Below are positions 55,101 through 63,910 of a stretch of 64,000 nucleotides of DNA, piece by piece. Every line of letters begins with the position of its first letter. Within the stretch, counting starts at the first letter, position 1. Made by a program: the position numbers and the translations under genes. Under the pieces are notes generated by a model, which ran no database searches, had not been told where the DNA came from, and was given only the letters and a program-made list of their open reading frames with translations. Origin of the DNA: Tardiphaga robiniae (GTDB lineage: Bacteria; Pseudomonadota; Alphaproteobacteria; Rhizobiales; Xanthobacteraceae); contig NZ_JABMCJ010000078.1 in NCBI RefSeq assembly GCF_013359755.1, positions 124,001 to 188,000 of the forward strand, read 5' to 3'.

Positions 55101-58100
55101 CGCCACCCGATGCCGCGACGGCCGTGACACAGCCCAATCATCTGCAAGACGCGCGTGGCATGTCACTCGCGCTAATGCCGAATTTGGCCTCGTCTGCATA
55201 CACCAGCCGGACCGTGGCGCTGCGCGCGGCGCCCGATGACCACGTCCTGATGCTGGCAACGCTGCGCAAGCCGACCAAGGTCATGATCGGTGACATCGGT
55301 TGCGATTTCTGGTTCCGCGACCTGCCGCTCAAGCCGGATGCCGACCGGCTGACCTTCGACACCTCCGGTGGTGTTGAAACCGGGCTCGGGCCAGATCCAA
55401 GCGCCATCAATCGCAACAGAGTCGCGCGCACGCTGTACGAATGGAGTTTCTTCGGGCCACAGGAAGAAAGATCGCCGGCAGCGCAATCGTCGAAAAAACA
55501 ACCGAAGCGCGGCCGGTTTGAGTTCGATCTGGCGGGCCCGCTGTCCGCCCGGCCGTTGCGGTTGCTCAGTGTCGACGTCGCTCCCACCGGCGGCGTGCTC
55601 CAGTTCGAAATGCTGGTTTCAGTACAGTACAAGTCGCCCCCTTCCGATGACAATGATACCGCGCCATTTGCCGCCGAAACGATCTATGCCACCGGCAACC
55701 TCCTGCGGCTGACGTTCGGTCCCGGCTCGATGCCGGATGGAAGTCTTGCCCTGACCAAGATGGTTCGGATCGAGATCAAGGATCCTTCCGATCCGACTAT
55801 GGCCTCCGACCCGTTCAATCCTCCGTCCAAGGCCGATCCCAAACCCGCAGACAGACCGAAGCCGATTTCCCTGGGGCGGGACGTAGAGGTCTATCATGGG
55901 CCAAGCCAAATCCCGTCGCAGCCCTCGAAAACGCGACTGAGCTTCGATTTCCACTTCAGCCGAAACGTCCAGAACAGCAAGCCTGACATCGCGTTGGCCA
56001 ATCTTCGTGTGCGTTTGTTCGGACAGGACTGCAATCTCGACACCACCGATGCGGGTTTCAACCCGCCGGGACTGACCGCCTCGTTCAACGCACAGCCGGA
56101 GAGCGGCACCCTTAACCTCAAAAAGATTCAACTGATTTGGCCGGCGCGCAGCGGTCCGACGCTTTACCTTGCCGACGGCGATCTCACCGTTCCGCTGCGT
56201 GACGTGGATAGCCCAGCAGCTTTCAAGCGCAACTTTGCCGACGGCACGTTGCAATGGCTTGGCCTCGGATCTCGCCCCGCCAACGGCGCTGAATCGATCG
56301 ATCATGAAAACGGGGTAGTCACGATCGACGTCCACGACAGGATCACCGGGCCAGCCGACGGCCAGCAACCGCCGGCGCTTTTCCGCGGCTTCCATCTGCC
56401 CGCCGGGACGCTTCACGGCATGGTCGCCGTCGTGTTTCCGAAACGACACGCCGTCGAAGGTCAGAAATGGCCGACATGGCCAACCCCGCCGCTCGGCTCG
56501 GCGCTAGTCGAACTCGCGTTTGATGCCGACGTGCCGACCTCGCCGCAGCGGATCACCGCGATCAGGCATCGTCACACCGGCGCCGCGGCTGTCGACGGCA
56601 ATCCGGTCAGCTGGCGCTCGCGGTTGTTGTTCGATGCCGCGTTTGCAGCACCAGGCCTCGACACCAGTTCGGTTTTGTGGCCAGTCGGCTACGCGACGCC
56701 AAGCCGTGTCACCTTTGATCCCGATTCATCCGTCCCGGCGGACTGGCCGACAACACTGACCATGCGCGGTAGCGGCGACCCGCTTACAAAGCTCATGCTC
56801 GCGCACAAGGTACAACCCCGGCTTTGCGCCCATGAGTTGCCGACGGACATCCTTGTTGCCGACGGGGACGCAGTCGTGCTTGGCAGTTCATGGTCGTTCC
56901 GGGCTGTCGTCGATCACACATTGACACCGATCAAGGGGGGATGGCCGGATGCGCCGGCGGCCCGGGCGCAAGATCCGCTAACATGGACTTCGATCGATGA
57001 AGTCATCATGTTCGACATGCACCGGCTCATCGCGTCGGCCAATCTGCCTCCAGATCCGGCGCGCGACCGCTATGCATTCCTCGCGCGGTTCAAGGACGCC
57101 GCGCCGGATGCCGACGTTCGCATCGCCGGCGTCGTTCGCCGCGCACTGGCCGATGCAGGCTTTCCCATTGAATATGTGATGCAGGCGCTAAGAGGGACCG
57201 TCGCACCGGACTCGCTCATCCTGACCGGCGCCGCGCTTACCGAAGTCGTGACTTCGCTAGAAACGCCGAATCAAGGCGTCATTCTGGTCCCGCAATGGAT
57301 TTTGCCATGGGCGCCCCTGTCCGGCTCTCCGAGCGGAGACGCGAACGGCGCAGCCGCCCTCGGCATTCTGAAATCCTGTCCGCAAACCCACAATGACAAC
57401 GGCGACAGTGTCTACAATATTGCGCTTTATGACGCGACGGCCGGCACGCCACGGTCGCTGGAGGGCGCACCGCCCTGCTCGCTTGCCGTACAAGACGGAA
57501 CGCAAAGTCTGCTTGAAGCACAGATGTCTTCGATCGTTGGTGGCGGCAAGGCTCGTACGAACGTCGCCGTCGATCAGTCTATGCTGGTGCCCAAGACCGC
57601 GGCCGTTCCGCCGCTTTCCCGGCCGCTGTTTGCGCGCACGCTGCTGGCGCTGAATGCCGTGGCGAGGGCCTATGGCAAGGCGCTGAGCAGCAATCCGATG
57701 TCTTCATTTGCCCGGCGCATCAGCTGCGTGACAGCACGCGAGATCCCGCTCGAAGGCGACCACACTGCCGGAGAAGTCAGGTTTATCGTAACGGCGTGGC
57801 CGCCGAATGCGCCGCCCCTTGATTTCCCCGCGCCAGCGGTCACACTCACCGTGACCGACGCAGTATCGGTCTACAACGAGATCCTTCCCGCCGCACTTGC
57901 CGCGACGCTGGTTGATTCCACCAGCAATCAGGTGGTTCTTGATGGCAAACAACGCGCCGATGCGTCGATGCGTGCATTCGGGCTGAGCGCAAATCCGCGG
58001 GTATCGGTCCTCGCCAGCGTCGACAGCAGCTATCTGACGATTCACGATCCGCAATCGTCGCGCGGCCCGGATTCGCGATCGCAAATCCCGCCGCCACATA

Positions 58101-60355
58101 TTTCCTGGCTAATTACAACGCCTGCAAAGCCGCTCATGACGGAACAGCGACCGCAAGTCCTGCGCAGACTGGCCGACACGATCTATGCGTCGCCGGCATT
58201 GGGATGGCCACTGGTCTCGCGCGCCGATGATACCGCGAAAGCGCATGTGAGCCTCGGCGAAGAAGAAGTTCGCCGCAACGAACAACAGGCCTGGGCGGGG
58301 CGCGTGCGGAGCATGGCATGGCCAGCCATCGCATGGAGCCGCAGCGCGCTTGCGGATGATGAGATCCAGCACGACATCACCGGCCCGGACTATACTGTCG
58401 AGGGCGGCTACCTCCCCGCCGATGCCGCGGAAATGCGCGAGAGCGCCTTCATCTCGAATGGGCAACGGGCTGCATTCCGGCGCCGTGCCGCCAAAAATCT
58501 TTGTGCGCCGCCCGACCGGCTATCCATGCTGGCGCCTCCGCGTGCTCGCGCGCCGACCATCGATGCGATCGCCGCGGCATTCGGTCAGGCTCGCAATCCG
58601 GTGCCCGAAGGTGGCAAATCGCCCGACCGCGCCGGCCTGGCACCGATGCTCCCGGGCCCGGTCGAAACGACCGTCAGCGGCCAACGGCCCGGGGTCATGC
58701 TTACTCAGTTCGAGGGCCTGCTGCTGACATCCTTCATGGTGCCGTTCGACAGGGACTTCAGCCGGTTCGGCCGCCCGGCATGGCGCGGACCCCTCACCCT
58801 CCGTCAGGTTCGAGCGCCGCGGTCGTCGGCGCTCCCCGAGATCACCGACCTCGCGATCCGGCGCAAGACCTACGTCTCGATGGATGAAATCCACGCACCG
58901 GAGATTTTGAAGACCTTCAAGATTGTCGAAGGGCCGGCACAACTCGTGCGCTTCGAGCGCCTTCCCACAATCGACACGCGGAGCCCGCATGCAGTGACGA
59001 TCCGCGTGGAGCATCCGGATCATGGCCGCCTTTCGGCGGATTGGGACGGACGAATCCGCCTGATCGTAACCGTGCCAGCGGGTTTGAACGGGCCCGATCC
59101 CGCCGCCCACATAGCTCTGGCACGGATCGGCCTGCTTCCTTCACCGGCTGAGATGCGGCGTCCGCGCGTCGAACTCAGGGTTGGGGATGCGGTCGTCGTA
59201 TTCACCAGAATGATCTGGGGTGAAACGATCAATTACGGCCAAGCGCCGCCGTTCTTTTCAAACGATCCCAAGCCAACACGCTTGATGATTGATTTCAGCA
59301 TCGAGGGGGCGGCTCGCGACACGGCCCAGCTCGCCGTAGCGCAGGCGCTACGCGATTCCTCGGCGGACACACCGGTGCGGATAACGATCCGCGGTACACG
59401 GGCTAGTCATGCGCACAGCGTCGATCCGCTGATGGATGCAGCCGGCTCTGCAATGCTCGAAACCGGGTGTGTCAATCAGCTCTTGCCCGGTCCGCCCAAC
59501 GTCCTGGTGTTCGACCTGCCGCATATTCCGAGCCGGCAGCGATGGCTGTCCGTCAAGACTTTCACCCTGGTCTTCGGCGACCCGGCGTATGATCGCGAAC
59601 TCGGCAGTCCCACGGGCAGCGCGCAGGCAGGTATCGGCGACGTGCCGCACGTCCTTGCGGTCGATCGAGCCGAATATGATCCTGCTGCAACCATCCATCT
59701 GGCGTTCTGGAAACGGCAGAAAGGCGTTGGCACGCAGATTGAAAAACCTGCGGGTTCCTGGGTGCTGATCGTTCAGGTCGAGCCCACCGACGGAGGACCG
59801 TCGCGATCACTGCAAATTGCGGCGACTAAAGCCCAGCCCGCAAATCCCAAATTTCCCGGCTCGCGCTACGTCGTGGACGGATGCGAAACCTATGCGATTC
59901 CCCTCCCGGCACTACGAGAGCCCGCTGGTCCGAAAAACCCGTCGGCTGATGTGCCCGCGCAACTGCGAGCCGGGGACCGCGTGCGGATAACGGTGAACAA
60001 TGAAGCGGGCGACAGTGAACAACTGACGCTGAGCGTCGGCATCATCGCCCTGCCGGTTTTGCCACCGCCGGCAGCCACCTACGGCCTCGCGACGCTGCAA
60101 CGCCTCGACGCTGCGGTCGGCACGGCGCTGTTTGCGACCGCGCCGCTTCCGCAAAAAATAGAGTTTCCCGATCTGCTCAACGACCTGGTCGCGGGTCACG
60201 TTCGACGGCGTGGATTGTTTCTCTGGCCTTTTGCCGGCAATGGCCCGGCCGGCGCGGATTCAGACCACGCGTTCGGATTCCTGATCAAGGTCGATCGAAC
60301 CGGCGGCGGCCAGTTGCCTGCAGCCAAGGCAGACTTTCAGAAGTCCGAAAGCTGA
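52184..60355 (+). CDS. Giant uncharacterised protein 2 (2723 aa)
   Basis: One uninterrupted frame begins three bases after the stop of giant protein 1, so the two are almost certainly co-translated. An in-frame Met at residue 5 is an alternative start. It has no signal peptide, no transmembrane helix and no catalytic motif that I can identify. Composition is rich in Pro, Ala and Asp with many predicted strands (YIRIFGGLFIRRRK, YAFIALERGWVQMPIP, VTVTWKKPL), few cysteines and no obvious short tandem repeats. A region near residues 2030-2110 is helical and Arg-rich. The close pairing and matching style with protein 1 suggest that the two form a single large complex. Confidence 0.8.
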   Translation: MAGRMTAFRRVGIDGPDYGSNDPLWQAWLDLGPQPDATGQPPRNSSIRVILQSVRANPIHVEGQADVFFQEPMLLAMAATTVDLRRSPPSAPFVKIGRAQFTPLAITDLAPLPAVPGAAATPASPSRYSDLRVAPKTAWPPRPQGFVQINHVFELAAPRLRATRGRIAVVCALDIEPKPGTGDSRYALTKLLSVEWATPGDYIRIFGGLFIRRRKTAKPLPGHTKASDAITFDLTPDGIEFEVLAPNPFGTSNSDRLPLRLRLVPIAIRNGLTGLQLDLIDGSQTAAEPAPLTKLKAGLNWMSRDLAERGGCISLQVDTSVIPPLAWPLQIKGEAPAPIWVCDNPAAVPGAELIPSIRLLEDAVAARLLTRADYDGGEAGVAELTGHRTTLAARRGADPVVLTIASQAEQPPPLDDVAATSPTVLLTWSEAAQPPLNPDKMEVGPFSGIVDAAPLAVRFGRVWAASGAIASGTRPPYAFIALERGWVQMPIPPAPKPDDPPPVRLLAAGSAFRGFLRLAIAADRLTERADNPALPGLEIVAAQRVNVTVTWKKPLDTALPRSIVARVDAAAGTLEGVLWAGEASPSPTEILPPLDSGPAALTTVPISFGVSGPTNWQVQVAGFRETGVGSISFKLPLFASVSDPLLVWRPHETLALVSSVSMTRTAECAQRPSTTRELVPAEVIGGLTTPLVLTFAADTDGKTSRLPRIDALPLSTTAFGDGRWRWPWPALQAAGAGPYPSSPEESAGVALASLTLPGIEFAPAADATTPVSSDQMRVSLRYDLPLLDELFANSKAPEPKAPTSAATKSQYRSLDAAPGNSQRTDTPPTALDLARLSGVWFENARRLARARTEADRVVLRELEDQNHKPVVELWHRLSGVTDGVVRGIAEPYVWKPSTFSFSALPPAPNVGVNLGAYRLDKFWQYGPAALAGLPDTNFTIPTTGNELKTAAAPGPGQIKVKGFAASSFPVTFTPPDAATAVTQPNHLQDARGMSLALMPNLASSAYTSRTVALRAAPDDHVLMLATLRKPTKVMIGDIGCDFWFRDLPLKPDADRLTFDTSGGVETGLGPDPSAINRNRVARTLYEWSFFGPQEERSPAAQSSKKQPKRGRFEFDLAGPLSARPLRLLSVDVAPTGGVLQFEMLVSVQYKSPPSDDNDTAPFAAETIYATGNLLRLTFGPGSMPDGSLALTKMVRIEIKDPSDPTMASDPFNPPSKADPKPADRPKPISLGRDVEVYHGPSQIPSQPSKTRLSFDFHFSRNVQNSKPDIALANLRVRLFGQDCNLDTTDAGFNPPGLTASFNAQPESGTLNLKKIQLIWPARSGPTLYLADGDLTVPLRDVDSPAAFKRNFADGTLQWLGLGSRPANGAESIDHENGVVTIDVHDRITGPADGQQPPALFRGFHLPAGTLHGMVAVVFPKRHAVEGQKWPTWPTPPLGSALVELAFDADVPTSPQRITAIRHRHTGAAAVDGNPVSWRSRLLFDAAFAAPGLDTSSVLWPVGYATPSRVTFDPDSSVPADWPTTLTMRGSGDPLTKLMLAHKVQPRLCAHELPTDILVADGDAVVLGSSWSFRAVVDHTLTPIKGGWPDAPAARAQDPLTWTSIDEVIMFDMHRLIASANLPPDPARDRYAFLARFKDAAPDADVRIAGVVRRALADAGFPIEYVMQALRGTVAPDSLILTGAALTEVVTSLETPNQGVILVPQWILPWAPLSGSPSGDANGAAALGILKSCPQTHNDNGDSVYNIALYDATAGTPRSLEGAPPCSLAVQDGTQSLLEAQMSSIVGGGKARTNVAVDQSMLVPKTAAVPPLSRPLFARTLLALNAVARAYGKALSSNPMSSFARRISCVTAREIPLEGDHTAGEVRFIVTAWPPNAPPLDFPAPAVTLTVTDAVSVYNEILPAALAATLVDSTSNQVVLDGKQRADASMRAFGLSANPRVSVLASVDSSYLTIHDPQSSRGPDSRSQIPPPHISWLITTPAKPLMTEQRPQVLRRLADTIYASPALGWPLVSRADDTAKAHVSLGEEEVRRNEQQAWAGRVRSMAWPAIAWSRSALADDEIQHDITGPDYTVEGGYLPADAAEMRESAFISNGQRAAFRRRAAKNLCAPPDRLSMLAPPRARAPTIDAIAAAFGQARNPVPEGGKSPDRAGLAPMLPGPVETTVSGQRPGVMLTQFEGLLLTSFMVPFDRDFSRFGRPAWRGPLTLRQVRAPRSSALPEITDLAIRRKTYVSMDEIHAPEILKTFKIVEGPAQLVRFERLPTIDTRSPHAVTIRVEHPDHGRLSADWDGRIRLIVTVPAGLNGPDPAAHIALARIGLLPSPAEMRRPRVELRVGDAVVVFTRMIWGETINYGQAPPFFSNDPKPTRLMIDFSIEGAARDTAQLAVAQALRDSSADTPVRITIRGTRASHAHSVDPLMDAAGSAMLETGCVNQLLPGPPNVLVFDLPHIPSRQRWLSVKTFTLVFGDPAYDRELGSPTGSAQAGIGDVPHVLAVDRAEYDPAATIHLAFWKRQKGVGTQIEKPAGSWVLIVQVEPTDGGPSRSLQIAATKAQPANPKFPGSRYVVDGCETYAIPLPALREPAGPKNPSADVPAQLRAGDRVRITVNNEAGDSEQLTLSVGIIALPVLPPPAATYGLATLQRLDAAVGTALFATAPLPQKIEFPDLLNDLVAGHVRRRGLFLWPFAGNGPAGADSDHAFGFLIKVDRTGGGQLPAAKADFQKSES

Positions 60356-60395
60356 ACCGCGAAGCCCACGCATTCTTAGCCCCTGGAGAAGCAAC

Positions 60396-61007
60396 ATGAC
60401 ATACAATCGCGCTAAAGCTCTCGCCTACGCCCGCAAATACTGGACGAAGTCATGCTCCGATCTATACATCGGCGTGCGCGAAGCGACTCCTTACATCAAA
60501 GTGCCGAACGGGACGGATTTTGTCCGCACTGACACAAACGAGACAGCGAAGTTGCCCGACGGGAAGGAAATCGACAACGTTGACGATTGCGCCCATTTCC
60601 TCTCATGCTGCCTTGGAAAAGAAGCCAATGAAGCCGGTGGCGGATTGCCAATACAGCGCGACTTTCCGACTGCGATTTATGGGGTCATCAGCGCCCGTCG
60701 AATGTTCAGTACGCTGTCCGAGGACGGTTTTATTGAGACGATCGTTGAGAAGGCCAGCCACGATCAGGCAGCGAACAAGCTTTCTCAGCTGGCCGCTGGA
60801 GATCTGGTCTTCTATTGGGATCCATCGGTGAATGCCTATGGTCATTGCGCAATGTATCTCGCGGATGCCAAAAAGCGAATCGCATGTCACACACGATGCC
60901 GATGCGATCAAAGCAACGAAACCGGGCAGGAGTGGAACAGCGTCCTCATCACCAATGTGAAGTACACGCTTGCGCGCATACGGGACGCTGCGCCTCTGGT
61001 TGCATAG
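60396..61007 (+). CDS. Putative cysteine amidase (amidase_6 / NlpC-P60-like)
   Basis: This is a 203-aa protein. It opens with YNRAKALAYARKYW, typical of the amidase_6 fold, then has the catalytic Cys in VDDCAHFLSCCLG near residue 70 followed by a glycine-rich NEAGGG, the GDLVFYWDPS strand near 140, the catalytic His in YGHCAMYLAD near 151, and a further IACHTRC. Such enzymes cleave amide bonds in peptidoglycan stems or similar peptides. There is no signal peptide. It is 40 bp after giant protein 2 with GGAGAAG as ribosome-binding site, so it is the third gene of that operon and may be its effector or processing enzyme. Confidence 0.72.
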   Translation: MTYNRAKALAYARKYWTKSCSDLYIGVREATPYIKVPNGTDFVRTDTNETAKLPDGKEIDNVDDCAHFLSCCLGKEANEAGGGLPIQRDFPTAIYGVISARRMFSTLSEDGFIETIVEKASHDQAANKLSQLAAGDLVFYWDPSVNAYGHCAMYLADAKKRIACHTRCRCDQSNETGQEWNSVLITNVKYTLARIRDAAPLVA

Positions 61008-61393
61008 CTCCAACATCGATCTCTCGGCGTCCAACATTGGAAGCCTTTGGGGAGGTAACTTTGCAAACGATTACGTCATTGCGGTCGGCGCTCGTAGCAC
61101 GACAGCCCCGGACAGCTCCTAAAGTGCCGCCAATCCACGTCGGCATGCATTTAGCGACAGATCAGCAGCTCATAAGTCAGTTTTACGTTTGGTCCGCCTC
61201 GGTGAGGCTCACACTGCGCGCCAGGCTCGCTGCCGGCACAACATTCAAAGCCCGCTTAGGTTGGTTGTCGCGAGATTTTCTTTGATCGCCGGTGCACCAT
61301 CTTCAGGGCCGCCTTCCGCCGACATGGGACTGTCATCCCATCGCCGGATAGCTCGCCAGCTAGGAGGAGGCTATAGTAAATACAACCTTGGGC
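61008..61393. other. Convergent intergenic stretch without a gene
   Basis: This stretch of 386 bp lies between the amidase gene and the convergent ATPase gene. The frames crossing it are short and lack recognisable domains. A small TAGCT-N4-AGCTA palindrome near 61350 is the only structure noted, and I found no convincing terminator. Confidence 0.5.
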
Positions 61394-63910
61394 TCAAAGA
61401 TAAGTTTTCTTCAGGAAGCGCAGATCGCCTAGCGCGACCTTTAAAACGCCAGCCGCCGGAATAGCGTCGTCGTGCTTGGCGGGGTTCACCGCTCCGCCAA
61501 TTGCCCTCAGTTTTCCCGCGTGCGATGGGTCCCGGATCAGGAACGGTTCAACTTGCGGCGCAAGATGGCCGAGATTCTTAAGGCCATAGTCGTTGAGCGA
61601 TGCTGCAACGTCGCCGGTCGCGCGCCGTGCTTTGAGAAGCATCTCCTTGCAGAACCGCTCGGCGGCATCGCGTATCACTTCGCCGCCCTGCTTGTGCAGG
61701 CTGGGATGACCGCCCCGCACGAGGATCTCAGCCTTCATGAATTTCGTCTCAAGGTCGTCGGCGGTGTTTGCGACCGCCGAGCCGTCGGCAGGACTTCGCA
61801 GGTCGATCTGAAACAGGCCGATACCCTGATGAAGATACCGCTCGCCCAAATCCTTCCAGGTCTTTTGATCTTGCGTCAGCACGATCACCTGCATCCCGAG
61901 ATTGATGAGCTCCTCGACCACCATGGCGTTGAAGAAGGCGCGATAATCCTCGTCGCTCGACAGGATGGGATCGTCCAGCACGACAAATCCCGCCTTCTCG
62001 TTGACCGCGCGGGCAAGAAAGAGCGCAAGGCCAAGGCAGTGAAGCTGCGACATGCTGAAGACCGCGACAACATCGCGGAACTGCGGGCTGCTCCGGTCGG
62101 ACGCGGTCGATAGCCCCGCCTTGAAATCAATGGTACGCCGCGCGCCGGGCCGCTGCTTCACGCCGTCGAAGAAGCTATGCTCTTCCGGCCTCAGAATATC
62201 CCACCATTTCTGAACGCCGTCGCTGAGGTCGCCGAATTTCTCGTCGAGAACAGTCTCATTCCCCTTATCGATCTGCTTGAGGGCCTGCGCGAGCTCTTTC
62301 GCAGCCTCTGCATAAGCGGAGCGTTCGATCATGGCTGACCGCAGCGCTGCGGGATCGCCCGCAAGCTCGATAAGCTCCTGCCATCCGGCTGTCTCACTCT
62401 GCGCGTCAACGACGGATTGCAGTCCCGCGCGAAGCTTATCCTCGCAACTGCCGTATGCTGCGAGCGCCAATGCAAAATCGGCGTGGGCTTCCGCGATTGC
62501 GCCAAAGCCGTTCTCAAGGGACGCGCACTCGTCAAACCCGTCCATGTCCGCGGCGCACTTCTTCACGAGCCCGCTCGTCCTGCGAAGCGCGGCCACAACG
62601 GAGCCCCTCGCGCGAGCAAGAGCCCGGAGCGACGAGAGCCAGGCGGCTATATCGGCTTTTGCACTCTCTCCAAGCAGCCCGCGGATGCGCGCTACCCGGA
62701 ACCCGCGCGCCCGCCGGAACTTCGAGGGATTGGTGATGAATATCGGCAATGCTTCGCCAAGCGCGCCCTTAAGGCTGGACAGTCCTGTGGCCATCAGGCC
62801 GAAAGTTTCGCGGGCTTCCTTCAAAGCCTGCTGGAAGGATTCCGTATCGGCCACACGCTCACGGAGCAGCGCAATCCTCTCGGGGGTCAGCGTGTTGTCG
62901 GCCCCGCACAGCGGGCAGTCGATGGGATGCTCCGCCTCGTGCACGGCAGGCAGGGCGAGCGCCTCGCGAAACAAGTTCGCAAGACGGCGCACTTCCGCAT
63001 CGACTTTCCCGCGCTCCTCCACGAAGCGACGCAGGCTCTCAAACCTTCCGGGCGCGGACGCGGCCCCAGCAGGCAGCGCCTTACGATCAAATCCTTTGAG
63101 CGGGAACGTCTTTGCCTGTTTCTCGGCAAGGAGCGCGATGACGCGCGCCTTCCGTTCCTCGTCGCCGGGCGGCGCGGTTTCGCCGCTCGCCCCTATTAGA
63201 CCCTTGAAGGCGGCGGACAGCGATGCCGTAAGCTCGGCCTCACTCGGCACTTTCAAAAGATACGGCTTCAGCTGTTGCGCCGCCGCCGCGATAGAAGCCG
63301 CGAGCATAAACTTGCCGAGAAGCGGATTTGCAGGAGGCGCGATCTCCTTTTCGAGCGCCGCCACCTGGCCACGAAACTCGTCAAGGTCGGTGACCTCGAG
63401 CAGCGCCTTGAAATAGCTCGACCTGTCCTGGGGCTTAGCCGAGAACACATAGCCGAGCGTATGCTGTGCCAGAACCGGCGCGCGCAGCGGCGGCTGCGAT
63501 AGCCGGATGCCGAGCGCCGCGAGGCCACTCTCTGCGCACGCCTTGCCGTCGATGGTCAGCGCCGTGGCGCATTCCTGCTTTTTGCCGTAGTCGGTCGTGA
63601 GCGTACGCTTGACGACATATTCCTTGCCGTCGATACCCAGCACCCTCGCCTGAACGAACACCTCCGCGCCTGCGGGCAGATGCGCGTTTCGCAAGGAATC
63701 GGCAAACTCGTCCTGGCCGCTCGCCATCAGGGCCCGGCGGACGATCTCGCCGGTCAGCAGGAACTCGACCGCCTCGGCAAGGCTCGTCTTGCCCTGGCTG
63801 TTCGGCCCCCAGATCGCTGCGAGGAGCGACGGGAATTCAAGCGTCTGCGGATTCCGTCCGAACGCCCTGAATCCCTGGATCTCAAGCTTGTTGATTTTAC
63901 ACAGGGTCAT
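61394..63910 (-). CDS. Rad50/SMC-like AAA ATPase with zinc-hook CxxC
   Basis: This is an 838-aa protein. The N-terminus has LEIQGFRAFGRNPQTLEF and Walker A GPNSQGKTSLAEAVEFL near residues 35-50. The middle is long and helical, as in coiled coils, with CPLCGADN (zinc hook) near 326. The C-terminus has the signature-like FSMSQLHCLGLALFLARAV and Walker B AGFVVLDDPILSSDED near 647, followed by about 150 extra residues. It is smaller than SbcC/Rad50 and lacks an SbcD neighbour in view. Related ATPases serve as sensors in phage defence (Lamassu, ABC-three-component). Its ATG overlaps the stop of an upstream gene that is cut by the window, so the missing partner would decide the system. Confidence 0.8.
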   Translation of the reverse strand: MTLCKINKLEIQGFRAFGRNPQTLEFPSLLAAIWGPNSQGKTSLAEAVEFLLTGEIVRRALMASGQDEFADSLRNAHLPAGAEVFVQARVLGIDGKEYVVKRTLTTDYGKKQECATALTIDGKACAESGLAALGIRLSQPPLRAPVLAQHTLGYVFSAKPQDRSSYFKALLEVTDLDEFRGQVAALEKEIAPPANPLLGKFMLAASIAAAAQQLKPYLLKVPSEAELTASLSAAFKGLIGASGETAPPGDEERKARVIALLAEKQAKTFPLKGFDRKALPAGAASAPGRFESLRRFVEERGKVDAEVRRLANLFREALALPAVHEAEHPIDCPLCGADNTLTPERIALLRERVADTESFQQALKEARETFGLMATGLSSLKGALGEALPIFITNPSKFRRARGFRVARIRGLLGESAKADIAAWLSSLRALARARGSVVAALRRTSGLVKKCAADMDGFDECASLENGFGAIAEAHADFALALAAYGSCEDKLRAGLQSVVDAQSETAGWQELIELAGDPAALRSAMIERSAYAEAAKELAQALKQIDKGNETVLDEKFGDLSDGVQKWWDILRPEEHSFFDGVKQRPGARRTIDFKAGLSTASDRSSPQFRDVVAVFSMSQLHCLGLALFLARAVNEKAGFVVLDDPILSSDEDYRAFFNAMVVEELINLGMQVIVLTQDQKTWKDLGERYLHQGIGLFQIDLRSPADGSAVANTADDLETKFMKAEILVRGGHPSLHKQGGEVIRDAAERFCKEMLLKARRATGDVAASLNDYGLKNLGHLAPQVEPFLIRDPSHAGKLRAIGGAVNPAKHDDAIPAAGVLKVALGDLRFLKKTYL

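Noticed and set aside
33237-61007. Prophage, T6SS or extracellular contractile injection system
   Set aside because: No sheath, tube, baseplate, spike, portal, capsid or ClpV-like motif is visible in any of the genes.
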